Shown here one piece after another: positions 32,058 through 40,391 of a stretch of 64,000 nucleotides of DNA. Under the pieces are notes generated by a model. It saw only the letters and a list, made by a program, of their open reading frames with translations, was not told the DNA's origin and did not search any database. The stretch comes from Mycobacteroides sp. CBMA 271. GTDB lineage: Bacteria > Actinomycetota > Actinomycetes > Mycobacteriales > Mycobacteriaceae. Every line of letters starts with the position of its first letter. The first letter of the stretch is position 1. The translations under genes and the position numbers were made by a program. The stretch covers positions 248,001 to 312,000 of the forward strand of contig NZ_VTHB01000007.1 of NCBI RefSeq assembly GCF_009729205.1. Direction: 5' to 3'.

Positions 32058-33491
32058 ATGAGTACACCCATGCCAGTTGCAGATACTCCCGCCTACGATC
32101 TCGTCGTCATCGGCTCCGGCCCCGGTGGCCAGAAGGCCGCCATCGCCGCGGCAAAACTAGGTAAGACGGTGGCGGTGGTCGAACGCGACAACATGCTCGG
32201 CGGCGTCTGCACCAACACCGGAACCATCCCGTCGAAGACGCTGCGCGAAGCCGTGATGTACCTGACCGGCATGAACCAGCGCGAGCTGTACGGCGCGAGC
32301 TACCGAGTCAAGGCCAACATCACCCCGGATGATCTGTTGGCCCGCACTCAACACGTCATCCGCAAGGAGATCGAGGTGGTGCGCGCCCAGCTGCTGCGCA
32401 ACCGGATCGACCTGGTCAACGGCATCGGCCGCTTCGTCGATGAGCACACCGTCGTAGTGGAGGAGCCGTCCCGCGGCGAGCGGACAACGCTGCATGCCGA
32501 GTACGTCGTCATCGCCACCGGAACCAATCCCGCCCGGCCCGCCGGCATCGCATTCGACGAGAAGCGCGTCCTGGATTCGGACGGCATCCTGAATCTGCGT
32601 TTCATCCCCGGGACGATGGTCGTGGTGGGGGCGGGCGTCATCGGGATCGAGTACGCCTCCATGTTCGCCGCGCTGGGCACCAAGGTGACCGTAGTGGAGC
32701 GGCGGGACACCATGCTCGATTTCTGCGACCCGGAAGTCGTTGAGGCCCTTCGCTTTCACCTGCGCGATCTGGCGGTTACGTTCCGCTTCGGCGAGGAGGT
32801 GACCACGGTCGCCGTCAACGACTCCGGAACCATGACCACCTTGGCCAGCGGAAAGCAGATCCCTGCCGACACCGTCATGTACTCGGCGGGGCGGCAGGGC
32901 CAGACAGATCAGCTCGAACTCCCCAACGCGGGTCTGGAGGCCGATAATCGCGGCCGGATCTGGGTCGACGCGAACTTTCAGACCAAGGTCGACCACATCT
33001 ACGCGGTGGGCGATGTGATCGGGTTCCCGGCGCTGGCGGCCACCTCAATGGACCAGGGCCGTCTGGCCGCGTACCACGCATTCGGCGAGCCTTCCAAGGG
33101 CATGACCGATCTGCAGCCGATCGGTATCTACTCGATCCCCGAGGTGTCCTACGTGGGCGCCACCGAGGTTGAACTCACCAAGAATGCGATTCCCTACGAG
33201 GTGGGCGTCTCGCGTTACCGCGAGCTGGCGCGCGGGCAGATCGCCGGCGATTCCTACGGGATGCTCAAGCTGCTGGTGTCCACGGAGGACCTGAAGCTGC
33301 TCGGGGTGCACATCTTCGGCTCCGATGCCACCGATCTGGTCCATATCGGGCAGGCGGTGATGGGCTGCGGGGGAACTGTGGAATACCTCGTCGACGCCGT
33401 CTTCAACTATCCGACGTTCTCGGAGGCATACAAGGTGGCCGCGCTCGACGTGATGAACAAGATTCGCGCACTCAACCGGTTCAAGGCCTGA
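32058..33491 (+). CDS. sthA: Soluble pyridine nucleotide transhydrogenase SthA
   Basis: FAD enzyme of about 477 residues that moves hydride between NADPH and NAD+. The first FAD loop is VVIGSGPGGQKAAIAAAKLG; the disulfide region reads GGVCTNTGTIPSKTLREAV, in which the second redox cysteine is replaced by Thr, as usual for SthA. A second Rossmann loop VVVGAGVIGIEYASMFAALGTKVTVVE, the FAD motif HIYAVGDVIGFPALA and the dimer-interface C-terminus YPTFSEAYKVAALDVMNKIR are present. Two starts are close, ATG 32058 and ATG 32070. It overlaps none of its neighbours and is followed by a PAC2 gene. Confidence 0.95.
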   Translation: MSTPMPVADTPAYDLVVIGSGPGGQKAAIAAAKLGKTVAVVERDNMLGGVCTNTGTIPSKTLREAVMYLTGMNQRELYGASYRVKANITPDDLLARTQHVIRKEIEVVRAQLLRNRIDLVNGIGRFVDEHTVVVEEPSRGERTTLHAEYVVIATGTNPARPAGIAFDEKRVLDSDGILNLRFIPGTMVVVGAGVIGIEYASMFAALGTKVTVVERRDTMLDFCDPEVVEALRFHLRDLAVTFRFGEEVTTVAVNDSGTMTTLASGKQIPADTVMYSAGRQGQTDQLELPNAGLEADNRGRIWVDANFQTKVDHIYAVGDVIGFPALAATSMDQGRLAAYHAFGEPSKGMTDLQPIGIYSIPEVSYVGATEVELTKNAIPYEVGVSRYRELARGQIAGDSYGMLKLLVSTEDLKLLGVHIFGSDATDLVHIGQAVMGCGGTVEYLVDAVFNYPTFSEAYKVAALDVMNKIRALNRFKA

Positions 33492-33641
33492 AGGATTTCG
33501 CGCTCGGCGAATGGCGCACGTATTCCAGAAGAAACAGGAATTCGCATCCCGCCCGGGCCGTTGAGCCCCGTAGATACATTCGCCGTTTGTCTGCCGGTAA
33601 GGGACACTGGTGGGACGAGAGCGCGAAGGGAGGCGAAAGCG

Positions 33642-34643
33642 ATGACGAGCAACGACGGAGATCCGCAGCCGTACCGGCCGGATCAAAGCGGTATGTATGA
33701 ACTGGAGTTCCCCGGTCCGCAGCTGGCCTCTTCAGACGGCCGCGGCCCGGTGTTGGTGCACGCACTGCAGGGCTTCTCCGATTCAGGTCACGCCGTGAAA
33801 CTGGCCGCAGCGCACCTGCGCAGCACGCTGGAGAGTGAGCTGGTGGCGTCGTTCGCCATCGATGACCTGCTCGACTACCGGTCGCGCCGGCCGGTGATGA
33901 CCTTCAAGAGCGATCACTTCACCGAGTACGCCACCCCCGAGCTCAATCTGTACGCCCTCAAGGACACCAAGGGCACACCATTTCTGCTGCTTGCCGGCCT
34001 GGAGCCGGACCTGAAGTGGGAGCGGTTCGTCAACGCCATCCGGCTACTGGCCGATCAGCTTGGTGTCCGCAAGACCATTGGGCTCGGCGCAATCCCAATG
34101 GCGGTTCCGCACACCCGGCCCATCTCGCTGACCGCGCACGGCAACGATCGCAAGACGCTCGAGGAACATCCGGGCTGGATCGAGGAGGTTCAGGTGCCGG
34201 GCAGCGCATCCAACCTCTTGGAGTTCCGGCTCGCCCAGCACGGTCACGACGTCATCGGCTTCGCCGTCCACGTCCCGCACTACTTGGCGCAAACCGACTA
34301 CCCCGAGGCCTCCCAACGCCTGCTGGAGGAAGTGGCCCGAGCCGGTGACCTGGATCTGCCATTGCAAGAGCTCACCGAGGCGGCCGCCAAGGTGCGCAAC
34401 CAGATCAACGAGCAGGTGGACGGTAGCGACGAGGTGGCCCAGGTGGTCCAGGCCCTGGAACGGCAGTACGACGCCTTCGTTGCAGCCCAGGAGAACCGGT
34501 CCTTGCTGGCGCGAGAAGAGGACCTTCCCAGCGGCGACGAATTGGCCGGAGAATTCGAGAGATTCCTAGCCGAGCAGGCCAAGTTCGGTGACGATCCGCC
34601 CTCCGCGCCGACGAGTCCGCTCCCGGACGGCCCGATTCTCTAG
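33642..34643 (+). CDS. PAC2-family protein (Rv2714-like)
   Basis: Soluble protein of 333 residues. The PAC2 (proteasome assembly chaperone 2) fold starts near LVHALQGFSDSGHAVKLAAAHL and includes SDHFTEYATPELNLYALKDTKGTPFLLLAGLEPDLKWERF and TIGLGAIPMAVPHTRPISLTAHGND, which are typical. The C-terminus is helical (QALERQYDAFVAAQENRSLLAREEDL). In actinobacteria the family coexists with the 20S proteasome, but a direct role is not established. ATG 33642 has GAAGGGAGG 7 bp upstream. Read with the following hydrolase. Confidence 0.88.
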   Translation: MTSNDGDPQPYRPDQSGMYELEFPGPQLASSDGRGPVLVHALQGFSDSGHAVKLAAAHLRSTLESELVASFAIDDLLDYRSRRPVMTFKSDHFTEYATPELNLYALKDTKGTPFLLLAGLEPDLKWERFVNAIRLLADQLGVRKTIGLGAIPMAVPHTRPISLTAHGNDRKTLEEHPGWIEEVQVPGSASNLLEFRLAQHGHDVIGFAVHVPHYLAQTDYPEASQRLLEEVARAGDLDLPLQELTEAAAKVRNQINEQVDGSDEVAQVVQALERQYDAFVAAQENRSLLAREEDLPSGDELAGEFERFLAEQAKFGDDPPSAPTSPLPDGPIL

Positions 34644-34697
34644 CCGGTTTATGCGCTCGCCGCGCCAAATTTGCGGCGACGGGTGAAAATACTTCAC

Positions 34698-35789
34698 ATG
34701 AATCCACCACCGCGGCTCTTGCGTCCGGTGCCGGATACCGAGCATGTGAACGATGGCGAGGACGTCGAAAGCGGCCGGAGCACGGCATCCGCCCCTGACG
34801 CGTCCGCGCGGCCACGGCTGGCGTTCCGCACCATCCACGGTTACCGCCGTGCCTTTCGGATCGCGGGTTCGGGACCTGTGGTGTTGCTCATCCATGGGAT
34901 TGGCGATAACTCGGCGACCTGGGACAGCGTGCACGCGCAGCTTGCTGAGCACTTCACCGTGGTCGCCCCGGACCTGCTGGGCCACGGCCAGTCGGACAAG
35001 CCGCGTGCCGACTATTCGGTGTCGGCATACGCCAACGGCATGCGAGACCTGCTGGCCGTACTCGACATCGAGAAGGTCACGGTGGTCGGACATTCGCTCG
35101 GCGGTGGAGTCGCGATGCAGTTCACCTACCAGTTTCCCCATCTGGTCGAGCGGCTCATCCTCGTCTCACCGGGCGGGGTCACCAAGGATGTCAATATCGT
35201 ATTGCGGTGTGCATCATTGCCTTTCATCGGTGACGCACTGGGGCTTTTGAGGTTGCCCATGGCGATGCCGCTGGTCCGCCTCGGCGGCGCGGTCGCGCGC
35301 GCAACGCTGGGACGGGCGGGAATGGCCCGGGATATCCCCGACGTACTGCGGGTGCTGGCCGACCTGCCAGAACCCCGGGCCTCGGCCGCATTCACCCGAA
35401 CACTGCGTGCGGTGGTGGATTGGCGCGGCCAGGTGGTGACCATGCTGGATCGATGTTATTTGACCGAATCGGTTCCCGTGCAGCTAGTTTGGGGCAGCGA
35501 CGATTTGGTCATCCCGGTCAGCCACGGACACCTTGCCCACTCAGCCATGCCCGGCTCGTCCCTGGAGATCTTCGAGAAATCCGGCCATTTCCCGTTTCAC
35601 GATGACCCCGAGCGATTCATCAGGATCGTGCGCCAGTTCATCGACTCCACCGAGCCCGCCGAGTACGACGAAGCCGAACTGCGTCGAATGTTGCGTATCG
35701 GAGTCACCGAGCGGGCGATCAGCGGAGCCGCCAGCACGCGCATGGCGGTGCTCGACGCCATGGGCACAGACGAACGCAGCGCCACCTAG
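34698..35789 (+). CDS. Alpha/beta hydrolase (Rv2715-like)
   Basis: Hydrolase of 363 residues. The oxyanion loop is LLIHGIGDNSATW; the nucleophile is in VVGHSLGGGVAMQF (Ser around residue 134); the acid is in WGSDDLVIP and the His in KSGHFPFHDDPERF. A disordered N-terminus of about 45 residues and a C-terminal helix after residue 325 flank the fold. The substrate is unknown, possibly an epoxide- or lipid-like ester. Downstream of the PAC2 gene by 54 bp. Confidence 0.92.
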   Translation: MNPPPRLLRPVPDTEHVNDGEDVESGRSTASAPDASARPRLAFRTIHGYRRAFRIAGSGPVVLLIHGIGDNSATWDSVHAQLAEHFTVVAPDLLGHGQSDKPRADYSVSAYANGMRDLLAVLDIEKVTVVGHSLGGGVAMQFTYQFPHLVERLILVSPGGVTKDVNIVLRCASLPFIGDALGLLRLPMAMPLVRLGGAVARATLGRAGMARDIPDVLRVLADLPEPRASAAFTRTLRAVVDWRGQVVTMLDRCYLTESVPVQLVWGSDDLVIPVSHGHLAHSAMPGSSLEIFEKSGHFPFHDDPERFIRIVRQFIDSTEPAEYDEAELRRMLRIGVTERAISGAASTRMAVLDAMGTDERSAT

Positions 35790-35882
35790 CCGCTCAAGTG
35801 ATGCCAGCGGCGAAGCGTTATCGGAGTTTCGCAGTTCATAGGTACCCAAATGCGAAGCGCGCTGCCGACGTAGAGTCACAGG

Positions 35883-36566
35883 ATGAGCGTTGATGTCGCG
35901 GTTGTTCGCGTATTCACCGACGAGACAGGCGAGTTCGGCAATCCCCTAGGGATCGTGAACGGGGCCGAGGTGACCGCGGCGGACCGTCAGGGGATCGCTG
36001 CCCGGCTAGGTTTCAGCGAAACGGTTTTTGTCGACCTTCCTGCAGAAGGATCGAACACCGCGCATCTGCGGATCTTCACTCCGGCATCCGAACTACCCTT
36101 CGCCGGGCATCCGACCGTGGGATTGGCATGGTGGCTGCGTGAGCGCGGAACACCGGTCAACACCCTGCAGGTTCCCGCGGGCGTTCTCCAAGTGAGCTAT
36201 GACGACTACACCTGGATACGGGCCCGGTCCGACTGGGCTCCCGAGACCGACTTCCACGAGTCGGACTCCCCCGCCGATGTGGATGCAGCCGACCCGTCCG
36301 AATATGCGGACGAACTGTTGCATTGCGTCTGGGCCTGGCAGGACCGTAATGCCAGCCTGGTGCGATCTCGAGTGTTCGCCGCAGATCTGGGTGTCGCCGA
36401 GGACGAAGCGACCGGGTCGGTCGCCGCGCGAATGACCGATCTCATGAGCCGCGACCTGATCATCAATCAGGGCAAGGGATCGCAGATTCTCACGCAGTGG
36501 AGTGCCGAGGGCTGGGTGACGATCGGTGGACGCGTCGTCGCCGATCAATCGCTGACACTCGACTAG
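35883..36566 (+). CDS. PhzF-family isomerase (Rv2716-like)
   Basis: Diaminopimelate-epimerase-like fold of 227 residues. The catalytic Glu is in RLGFSETVFVD (residue about 46); the substrate-loop motif is LPFAGHPTVGLAWWL; the second-half motif EDEATGSVAARM is also present. Family members isomerise small hydroxylated or amino acids, but the substrate is unknown. The protein is shorter than the 260-300 of most PhzF proteins, as is Rv2716. The convergent nrdR gene follows; Rv2717c, which stands between them in M. tuberculosis, is absent here. Confidence 0.9.
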   Translation: MSVDVAVVRVFTDETGEFGNPLGIVNGAEVTAADRQGIAARLGFSETVFVDLPAEGSNTAHLRIFTPASELPFAGHPTVGLAWWLRERGTPVNTLQVPAGVLQVSYDDYTWIRARSDWAPETDFHESDSPADVDAADPSEYADELLHCVWAWQDRNASLVRSRVFAADLGVAEDEATGSVAARMTDLMSRDLIINQGKGSQILTQWSAEGWVTIGGRVVADQSLTLD

Positions 36567-36588
36567 ACCGGTCCTCGACCGAAAGAGG

Positions 36589-37053
36589 TCAGGATCCTGT
36601 TGGAGCATCCCGGTGGGCGCGCAGCGCTGCGATCTCACGTTCGAAGTCGTCGGCCGAGCTGAACCCGCGGTACACGGAGGCGAATCGCAGGTAGGCGACC
36701 TCATCAAGGTCGCGGAGTGGGCCAAGGATGGCCAGTCCCACCTCATTGCTGGGAATCTCTGGTGACCCGGCGGCCCTGACGGCGTCCTCAACCTTCTGGG
36801 CCAGCAGGTTGAGTGCATCGTCATCGACGTCGCGGCCCTGACACGCCCGGCGTACGCCCTTGATGACCTTGTCCCGACTGAATGGCTCGGTGACGCCGCT
36901 GCGCTTCACGACGGCAAGCACAGCCGTCTCAACAGTGGTGAAACGACGGCCGCATTCGGGGCACGATCGCCGTCGGCGAATCGCTTGACCCTCATCGGCC
37001 TCGCGAGAATCGACAACGCGCGAGTCGGGATGACGGCAGAACGGACAGTGCAT
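36589..37053 (-). CDS. nrdR: Ribonucleotide reductase transcriptional repressor NrdR
   Basis: Repressor of 154 residues that senses dATP/ATP and controls ribonucleotide reductase genes. The zinc ribbon is MHCPFCRHPDSRVVDSREADEGQAIRRRRSCPECGRRF (two CxxC knuckles). The ATP-cone covers about residues 46-136 (VVKRSGVTEPFSRDKVIKGVRRACQGR and LAILGPLRDLDEVAYLRFASVYRGF). ATG 37053 begins the ribbon; the frame upstream is spurious. It lies between PhzF and chiZ, with a 130-bp gap to the latter. Confidence 0.97.
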   Translation of the reverse strand: MHCPFCRHPDSRVVDSREADEGQAIRRRRSCPECGRRFTTVETAVLAVVKRSGVTEPFSRDKVIKGVRRACQGRDVDDDALNLLAQKVEDAVRAAGSPEIPSNEVGLAILGPLRDLDEVAYLRFASVYRGFSSADDFEREIAALRAHRDAPTGS

Positions 37054-37183
37054 CACTGCTCCTTCGCCGGTTCTGAACTCCAAGTCATTGGGCTGGGTTG
37101 GCTGAACCACGGCGCAGCGCGCCCAGACCGGTGTCGAGGATACCCGTGCTCCCGCACGTTCGAAGGTCACGTCCGTATGCCGA

Positions 37184-37687
37184 TCAGCCGACCGGAGAAA
37201 CCAGCGTCTGACCCGCTTGCACTGTCGCCGAATCGAGTTCATTCAGTTCACGAATCTTCGCCACCACCGCAGAACGCGGCGCATCCGGCGCGACCCGCGA
37301 GGCAACATCGGCCAGGGTCTCCCCCGGCGCGACCTGGACCACCGCGACACGATCGGGCACGCCAGCCCCTCCGAGGCCCGAGGCGCTGACCTGCCCGAGC
37401 ATCAGCAGCCACATCGTCGCCATCGCGGCACCCGCCGCGACGATGATCGTGGCCTTCAGGCTCACCTGCCGGCGGCCGTGCACCGCAGTCGAGACGCGGA
37501 TTCCGTTACCCCGGTATGCAACCGGACGTCCGGCCGGCCTCCGATAGGCGACGGTGCGCACCGGCAGCGCACGACGTTGGGTCTGCGGGTACTCCGCGCT
37601 GTAGGCCCGCGCCTGCGGGGCGTACGCACGCGGCGCGAATTCGCCGTGGCGAGAACTGCGCGGTGTGGTGAGAACATTTGTGCTCAT
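37184..37687 (-). CDS. chiZ: LysM-domain cell division inhibitor ChiZ (Rv2719c-like)
   Basis: Envelope protein of 167 residues that stops cell division during SOS. Residues 1-75 are basic and disordered (Tyr/Arg/Pro-rich), followed by a membrane helix (VSLKATIIVAAGAAMATMWLLML, about 75-97) and a C-terminal LysM domain (VQVAPGETLADVASRV...IRELNELDSATVQAGQTL). The topology would put the LysM outside on peptidoglycan. Divergent from lexA. Two SOS boxes (37747-37762 and 37766-37781) fall 60-95 bp upstream of the ATG, so LexA control is nearly certain. Confidence 0.92.
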   Translation of the reverse strand: MSTNVLTTPRSSRHGEFAPRAYAPQARAYSAEYPQTQRRALPVRTVAYRRPAGRPVAYRGNGIRVSTAVHGRRQVSLKATIIVAAGAAMATMWLLMLGQVSASGLGGAGVPDRVAVVQVAPGETLADVASRVAPDAPRSAVVAKIRELNELDSATVQAGQTLVSPVG

Positions 37688-37746
37688 CGGTATGCCCTTC
37701 CTGTCTGTCGATCGGTTAGCCCGTTCGCTCTTATGTTCGAATGTAC

Positions 37747-37762
37747 TCGATCATGTGTTCGA
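37747..37762. promoter_or_regulatory. SOS box upstream of chiZ
   Basis: TCGATCATGTGTTCGA; on the minus strand TCGAAC-ACAT-GATCGA, one mismatch to the mycobacterial LexA consensus TCGAAC-N4-GTTCGA. Confidence 0.75.
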
Positions 37763-37765
37763 TGT

Positions 37766-37781
37766 CCGAACATGTGATCGA
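37766..37781. promoter_or_regulatory. Second, weaker SOS-like box
   Basis: CCGAACATGTGATCGA has two mismatches to TCGAAC-N4-GTTCGA and lies 3 bp from the first box, so LexA may bind both cooperatively. Confidence 0.5.
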
Positions 37782-37867
37782 TTTGTAGCATCCGGCACCG
37801 ACAAGTGGCGCTGACCAGCGGGAATGTCCGACGCGGCCGACTCAGTCCGCGCGCTATGCGACACGCA

Positions 37868-37883
37868 TCGAACACATGTTTGA
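37868..37883. promoter_or_regulatory. SOS box upstream of lexA
   Basis: TCGAACACATGTTTGA, one mismatch to TCGAAC-N4-GTTCGA, 32 bp upstream of the lexA ATG; supports LexA autoregulation. Confidence 0.8.
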
Positions 37884-37915
37884 TAAATGTCCTCGACAGG
37901 TCTAGATTCGGGCTC

Positions 37916-38590
37916 ATGAGCGACACACCCAGCAAGGGACCCGCCACTGGTTCACTGACCGAGCGCCAGCGGACCATCCTGGAGGTCATCCGCGCATCGG
38001 TGAATGAACGGGGCTACCCCCCGAGCATCCGCGAAATCGGAGACGCCGTCGGGCTCACCTCCACCTCATCGGTCGCCCATCAACTGCGCAGTCTCGAGCA
38101 AAAAGGCTTCCTGCGACGCGACCCGAATCGCCCACGCGCCGTTGATGTTCGAGGACTCAACGAATCTCGCGGCCAGTCGGTCGCCACCGATGTCACCGGC
38201 TCGGGCGATCTACCGGAGCCGACATTCGTGCCCGTCCTGGGGCGTATCGCCGCCGGTGGCCCGATCCTGGCCGAAGAAGCCGTCGAGGATGTGTTCCCGC
38301 TCCCGCGAGAACTGGTCGGCGAGGGATCGCTGTTCCTGCTCAAGGTCGTTGGCGAATCGATGATCGATGCCGCGATATGCGACGGCGACTGGGTCGTGGT
38401 GCGTCAACAGAACGTCGCCGACAACGGCGATATCGTCGCCGCAATGATCGACGGCGAGGCGACCGTCAAGACGTTCAAGCGGACGTCAGGTCAGGTCTGG
38501 CTGATGCCGCACAACCCGCTGTTCGAGCCGATTCCCGGTAACGACGCCGCCATCCTCGGCAAGGTCGTCACCGTCCTGCGCAAGATCTAG
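37916..38590 (+). CDS. lexA: SOS repressor LexA
   Basis: Self-cleaving repressor of 224 residues. The N-terminal winged helix (LTERQRTILEVIRASVNERGYPPSIREIGDAVGLTSTSSVAHQL) is followed by the cleavage site RIAAGGPILAEE (Ala-Gly bond). The catalytic Ser is in VVGESMIDAAICDGDWVVV and the Lys in EATVKTFKR. ATG 37916 is used because the frame upstream includes the SOS box and shows no conservation. Its TAG forms a CTAG with the convergent acetyltransferase stop. Confidence 0.97.
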   Translation: MSDTPSKGPATGSLTERQRTILEVIRASVNERGYPPSIREIGDAVGLTSTSSVAHQLRSLEQKGFLRRDPNRPRAVDVRGLNESRGQSVATDVTGSGDLPEPTFVPVLGRIAAGGPILAEEAVEDVFPLPRELVGEGSLFLLKVVGESMIDAAICDGDWVVVRQQNVADNGDIVAAMIDGEATVKTFKRTSGQVWLMPHNPLFEPIPGNDAAILGKVVTVLRKI

Positions 38591-39120
38591 GAAACCCCGG
38601 GCGGTGGCCCGGGGGCACTGTCATCGTCTGAGGACGTCAAGAACAGCTGGAAGTGCGCCACGTCGTGCCAGTTGCCCAGCTTGTAGCCGATTCGCCGGTA
38701 GAGGGCGACCTGCTCGAATCCCATCGATCGATGCAGTTTTTCGCTCGCCGCATTGGGCGTCCCGACGACCGCCAGCGCCGTCCGATACCCCAGCTCGCGA
38801 AGCCGGTCGAGTAGCGCCGTGTACAGCTGACGCCCCGCGCCCCGCTGCCGGCGTGAACCGTCCACGTACACACTGACTTCGCATACCCACTGATACGCGG
38901 TGCGCGATCTCCACGGCACCGCGTAGGCGTACCCCAGAATCTCGCCGTCGTCTTCAGCGACCAGCCAGGCATGCCGGTGGGCCGCCGTCCGGATGCGTTC
39001 GGCAAAAACGACATCCGACGGCGGCACCTCCTCGAGCGAGATGGCCGTGTCGGTCACATACGGCGCGTAAATCGCCGCGCACGAGGCCGCGTCGGCCTCG
39101 GTGGCATCACGGATGACCAT
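38587..39120 (-). CDS. GNAT N-acetyltransferase (phosphinothricin-acetyltransferase-like)
   Basis: Acetyltransferase of 177 residues. The fold starts MVIRDATEADAASCAAIYAPYVTDTAISLEEVPPSDVVF, characteristic of Pat-type enzymes. The acetyl-CoA motif is RRQRGAGRQLYTALLDRLRELGYRTALAVV, and the C-terminal strand is GFEQVALYRRIGYKLGNWHDVAHFQLFL. The true substrate is unknown; amino acids or methionine sulfoximine are common for the family. ATG 39120 chosen over a TTG at 39126. Six bp from the fadE20 stop and probably co-transcribed with it. Confidence 0.92.
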   Translation of the reverse strand: MVIRDATEADAASCAAIYAPYVTDTAISLEEVPPSDVVFAERIRTAAHRHAWLVAEDDGEILGYAYAVPWRSRTAYQWVCEVSVYVDGSRRQRGAGRQLYTALLDRLRELGYRTALAVVGTPNAASEKLHRSMGFEQVALYRRIGYKLGNWHDVAHFQLFLTSSDDDSAPGPPPGVS

Positions 39121-39126
39121 TCGCAA

Positions 39127-40281
39127 TTAGAGCGAACGCCCGATGATTTCCTTCATGATCTCGGTGGTTCCGCCGTAGATCGTCTGGACACGCGAGTCCA
39201 TGTAGGCACGGGCGACGGGGTACTCACGCATGAAGCCGTAGCCACCGTGCAGCTGCAGGCAGCGGTCGATCAGGTGGACCTGCTTCTCGGTGCTGTACCA
39301 CTTGGCCATGGCCGCCTGCTCGACGCTCAGTTCCTTCTTGTTGAGCAGCGTGATGAACTCGTCGACCATGATTCGGATCATCGTGGCGTCGGTGGCGAGC
39401 TCGGCCAGCAGGAAGCGGCTGTTCTGGAAGCTCTTAATGGGCTTGCCGAACGCCTTACGCTCCGAGGCGTACTGGATGGTCGCCTCAAGCATGGTTTCCA
39501 TCGCGGCGGCCGCCACGACGGCGATCGACATGCGCTCCTGCGGCAGGTTCTGCATCAGGTAGACGAAGCCCTGGCCTTCTTCACCGAGCAGGTTGGCGGC
39601 GGGCACCCGAACATCGGTGAAGGACAGCTCGGCGGTGTCCTGTGCATCCAAGCCCATCTTGTCGAGCTTGCGACCGCGTTCGAAGCCCTTCATACCGCGC
39701 TCCACGACGATGAGGCTGAAGCCCAGCGCACCCTTCTCGGGGTCGGTCTGCGCGACCACGATCACCAGGTCGGCGTTGATGCCGTTGGTGATGAAGGTCT
39801 TCGCGCCATTGAGAATGTAATGATCGCCGTCCTTGACGGCCCGGGTCTTGATGCCCTGCAGGTCACTACCGGTGCCCGGCTCGGTCATGGCGATCGCCGA
39901 AATCAGCTCACCGGAACAGAAACCGGGGAACCAGCGCGCCTTCTGCTCGTCGTTGGCCAGGTCGCGGAAGTACGGGCCCGAAACGTCGTTGTGCAGAGTG
40001 AAACCAATGCCCGACTGCCGAGCCTTGGTGATCTCTTCGCCGATGATGGCGTTGTAGCGGAAATCGATGAGCCCGCCGCCGCCGTACTCCTCGGGCATAT
40101 CGGTGCCCAGGAAACCCTGTTTGCCGGCCTCGACCCAGAGGGAGCGGTCGACGATCTTGTTCTCTTCCCACTCTTCCCGGTACGGCTCGGCATGCCGCTC
40201 CAGGAAGGTCTTAAACGACTCACGGAACAGTTCGTGCTCGGGTTCGAAAATGGTGCGTGTGAACTTGACGGCGCCGGCCAT
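39127..40281 (-). CDS. fadE20: Acyl-CoA dehydrogenase FadE20
   Basis: Flavoprotein of 384 residues that oxidises acyl-CoA to enoyl-CoA in beta-oxidation. The FAD/acyl motifs are IGFTLHNDV, ISAIAMTEPGTGSDLQGIKT and FITNGINADLVIVVAQTD. The C-terminal helical domain ends CLQLHGGYGFMREYPVARAYMDSRVQTIYGGTTEIMKEIIGR, with the catalytic Glu in GGTTEIMK. The start is ATG 40281 with AAGG 7 bp upstream. A TetR-type operator lies in the 110-bp gap to the divergent molybdoenzyme gene. Confidence 0.94.
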   Translation of the reverse strand: MAGAVKFTRTIFEPEHELFRESFKTFLERHAEPYREEWEENKIVDRSLWVEAGKQGFLGTDMPEEYGGGGLIDFRYNAIIGEEITKARQSGIGFTLHNDVSGPYFRDLANDEQKARWFPGFCSGELISAIAMTEPGTGSDLQGIKTRAVKDGDHYILNGAKTFITNGINADLVIVVAQTDPEKGALGFSLIVVERGMKGFERGRKLDKMGLDAQDTAELSFTDVRVPAANLLGEEGQGFVYLMQNLPQERMSIAVVAAAAMETMLEATIQYASERKAFGKPIKSFQNSRFLLAELATDATMIRIMVDEFITLLNKKELSVEQAAMAKWYSTEKQVHLIDRCLQLHGGYGFMREYPVARAYMDSRVQTIYGGTTEIMKEIIGRSL

Positions 40282-40323
40282 GGTTACCTTCCGGTTTGGG
40301 TTTACGTACTCGGCAGAATGTAT

Positions 40324-40345
40324 ACCAACCCACTGGTCGGTCGGT
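40324..40345. promoter_or_regulatory. TetR-type palindromic operator
   Basis: A 22-bp interrupted palindrome with the pattern ACC-ACC-AC/GT-GGT-GGT spaced by single bases. Eight of eleven positions are symmetric. It sits between fadE20 and the divergent molybdoenzyme and could control both. Confidence 0.55.
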
Positions 40346-40391
40346 ACTCGCCTACCCTCTGTTTGCAGACGGAAAGCCTAGAGTCATTCGG

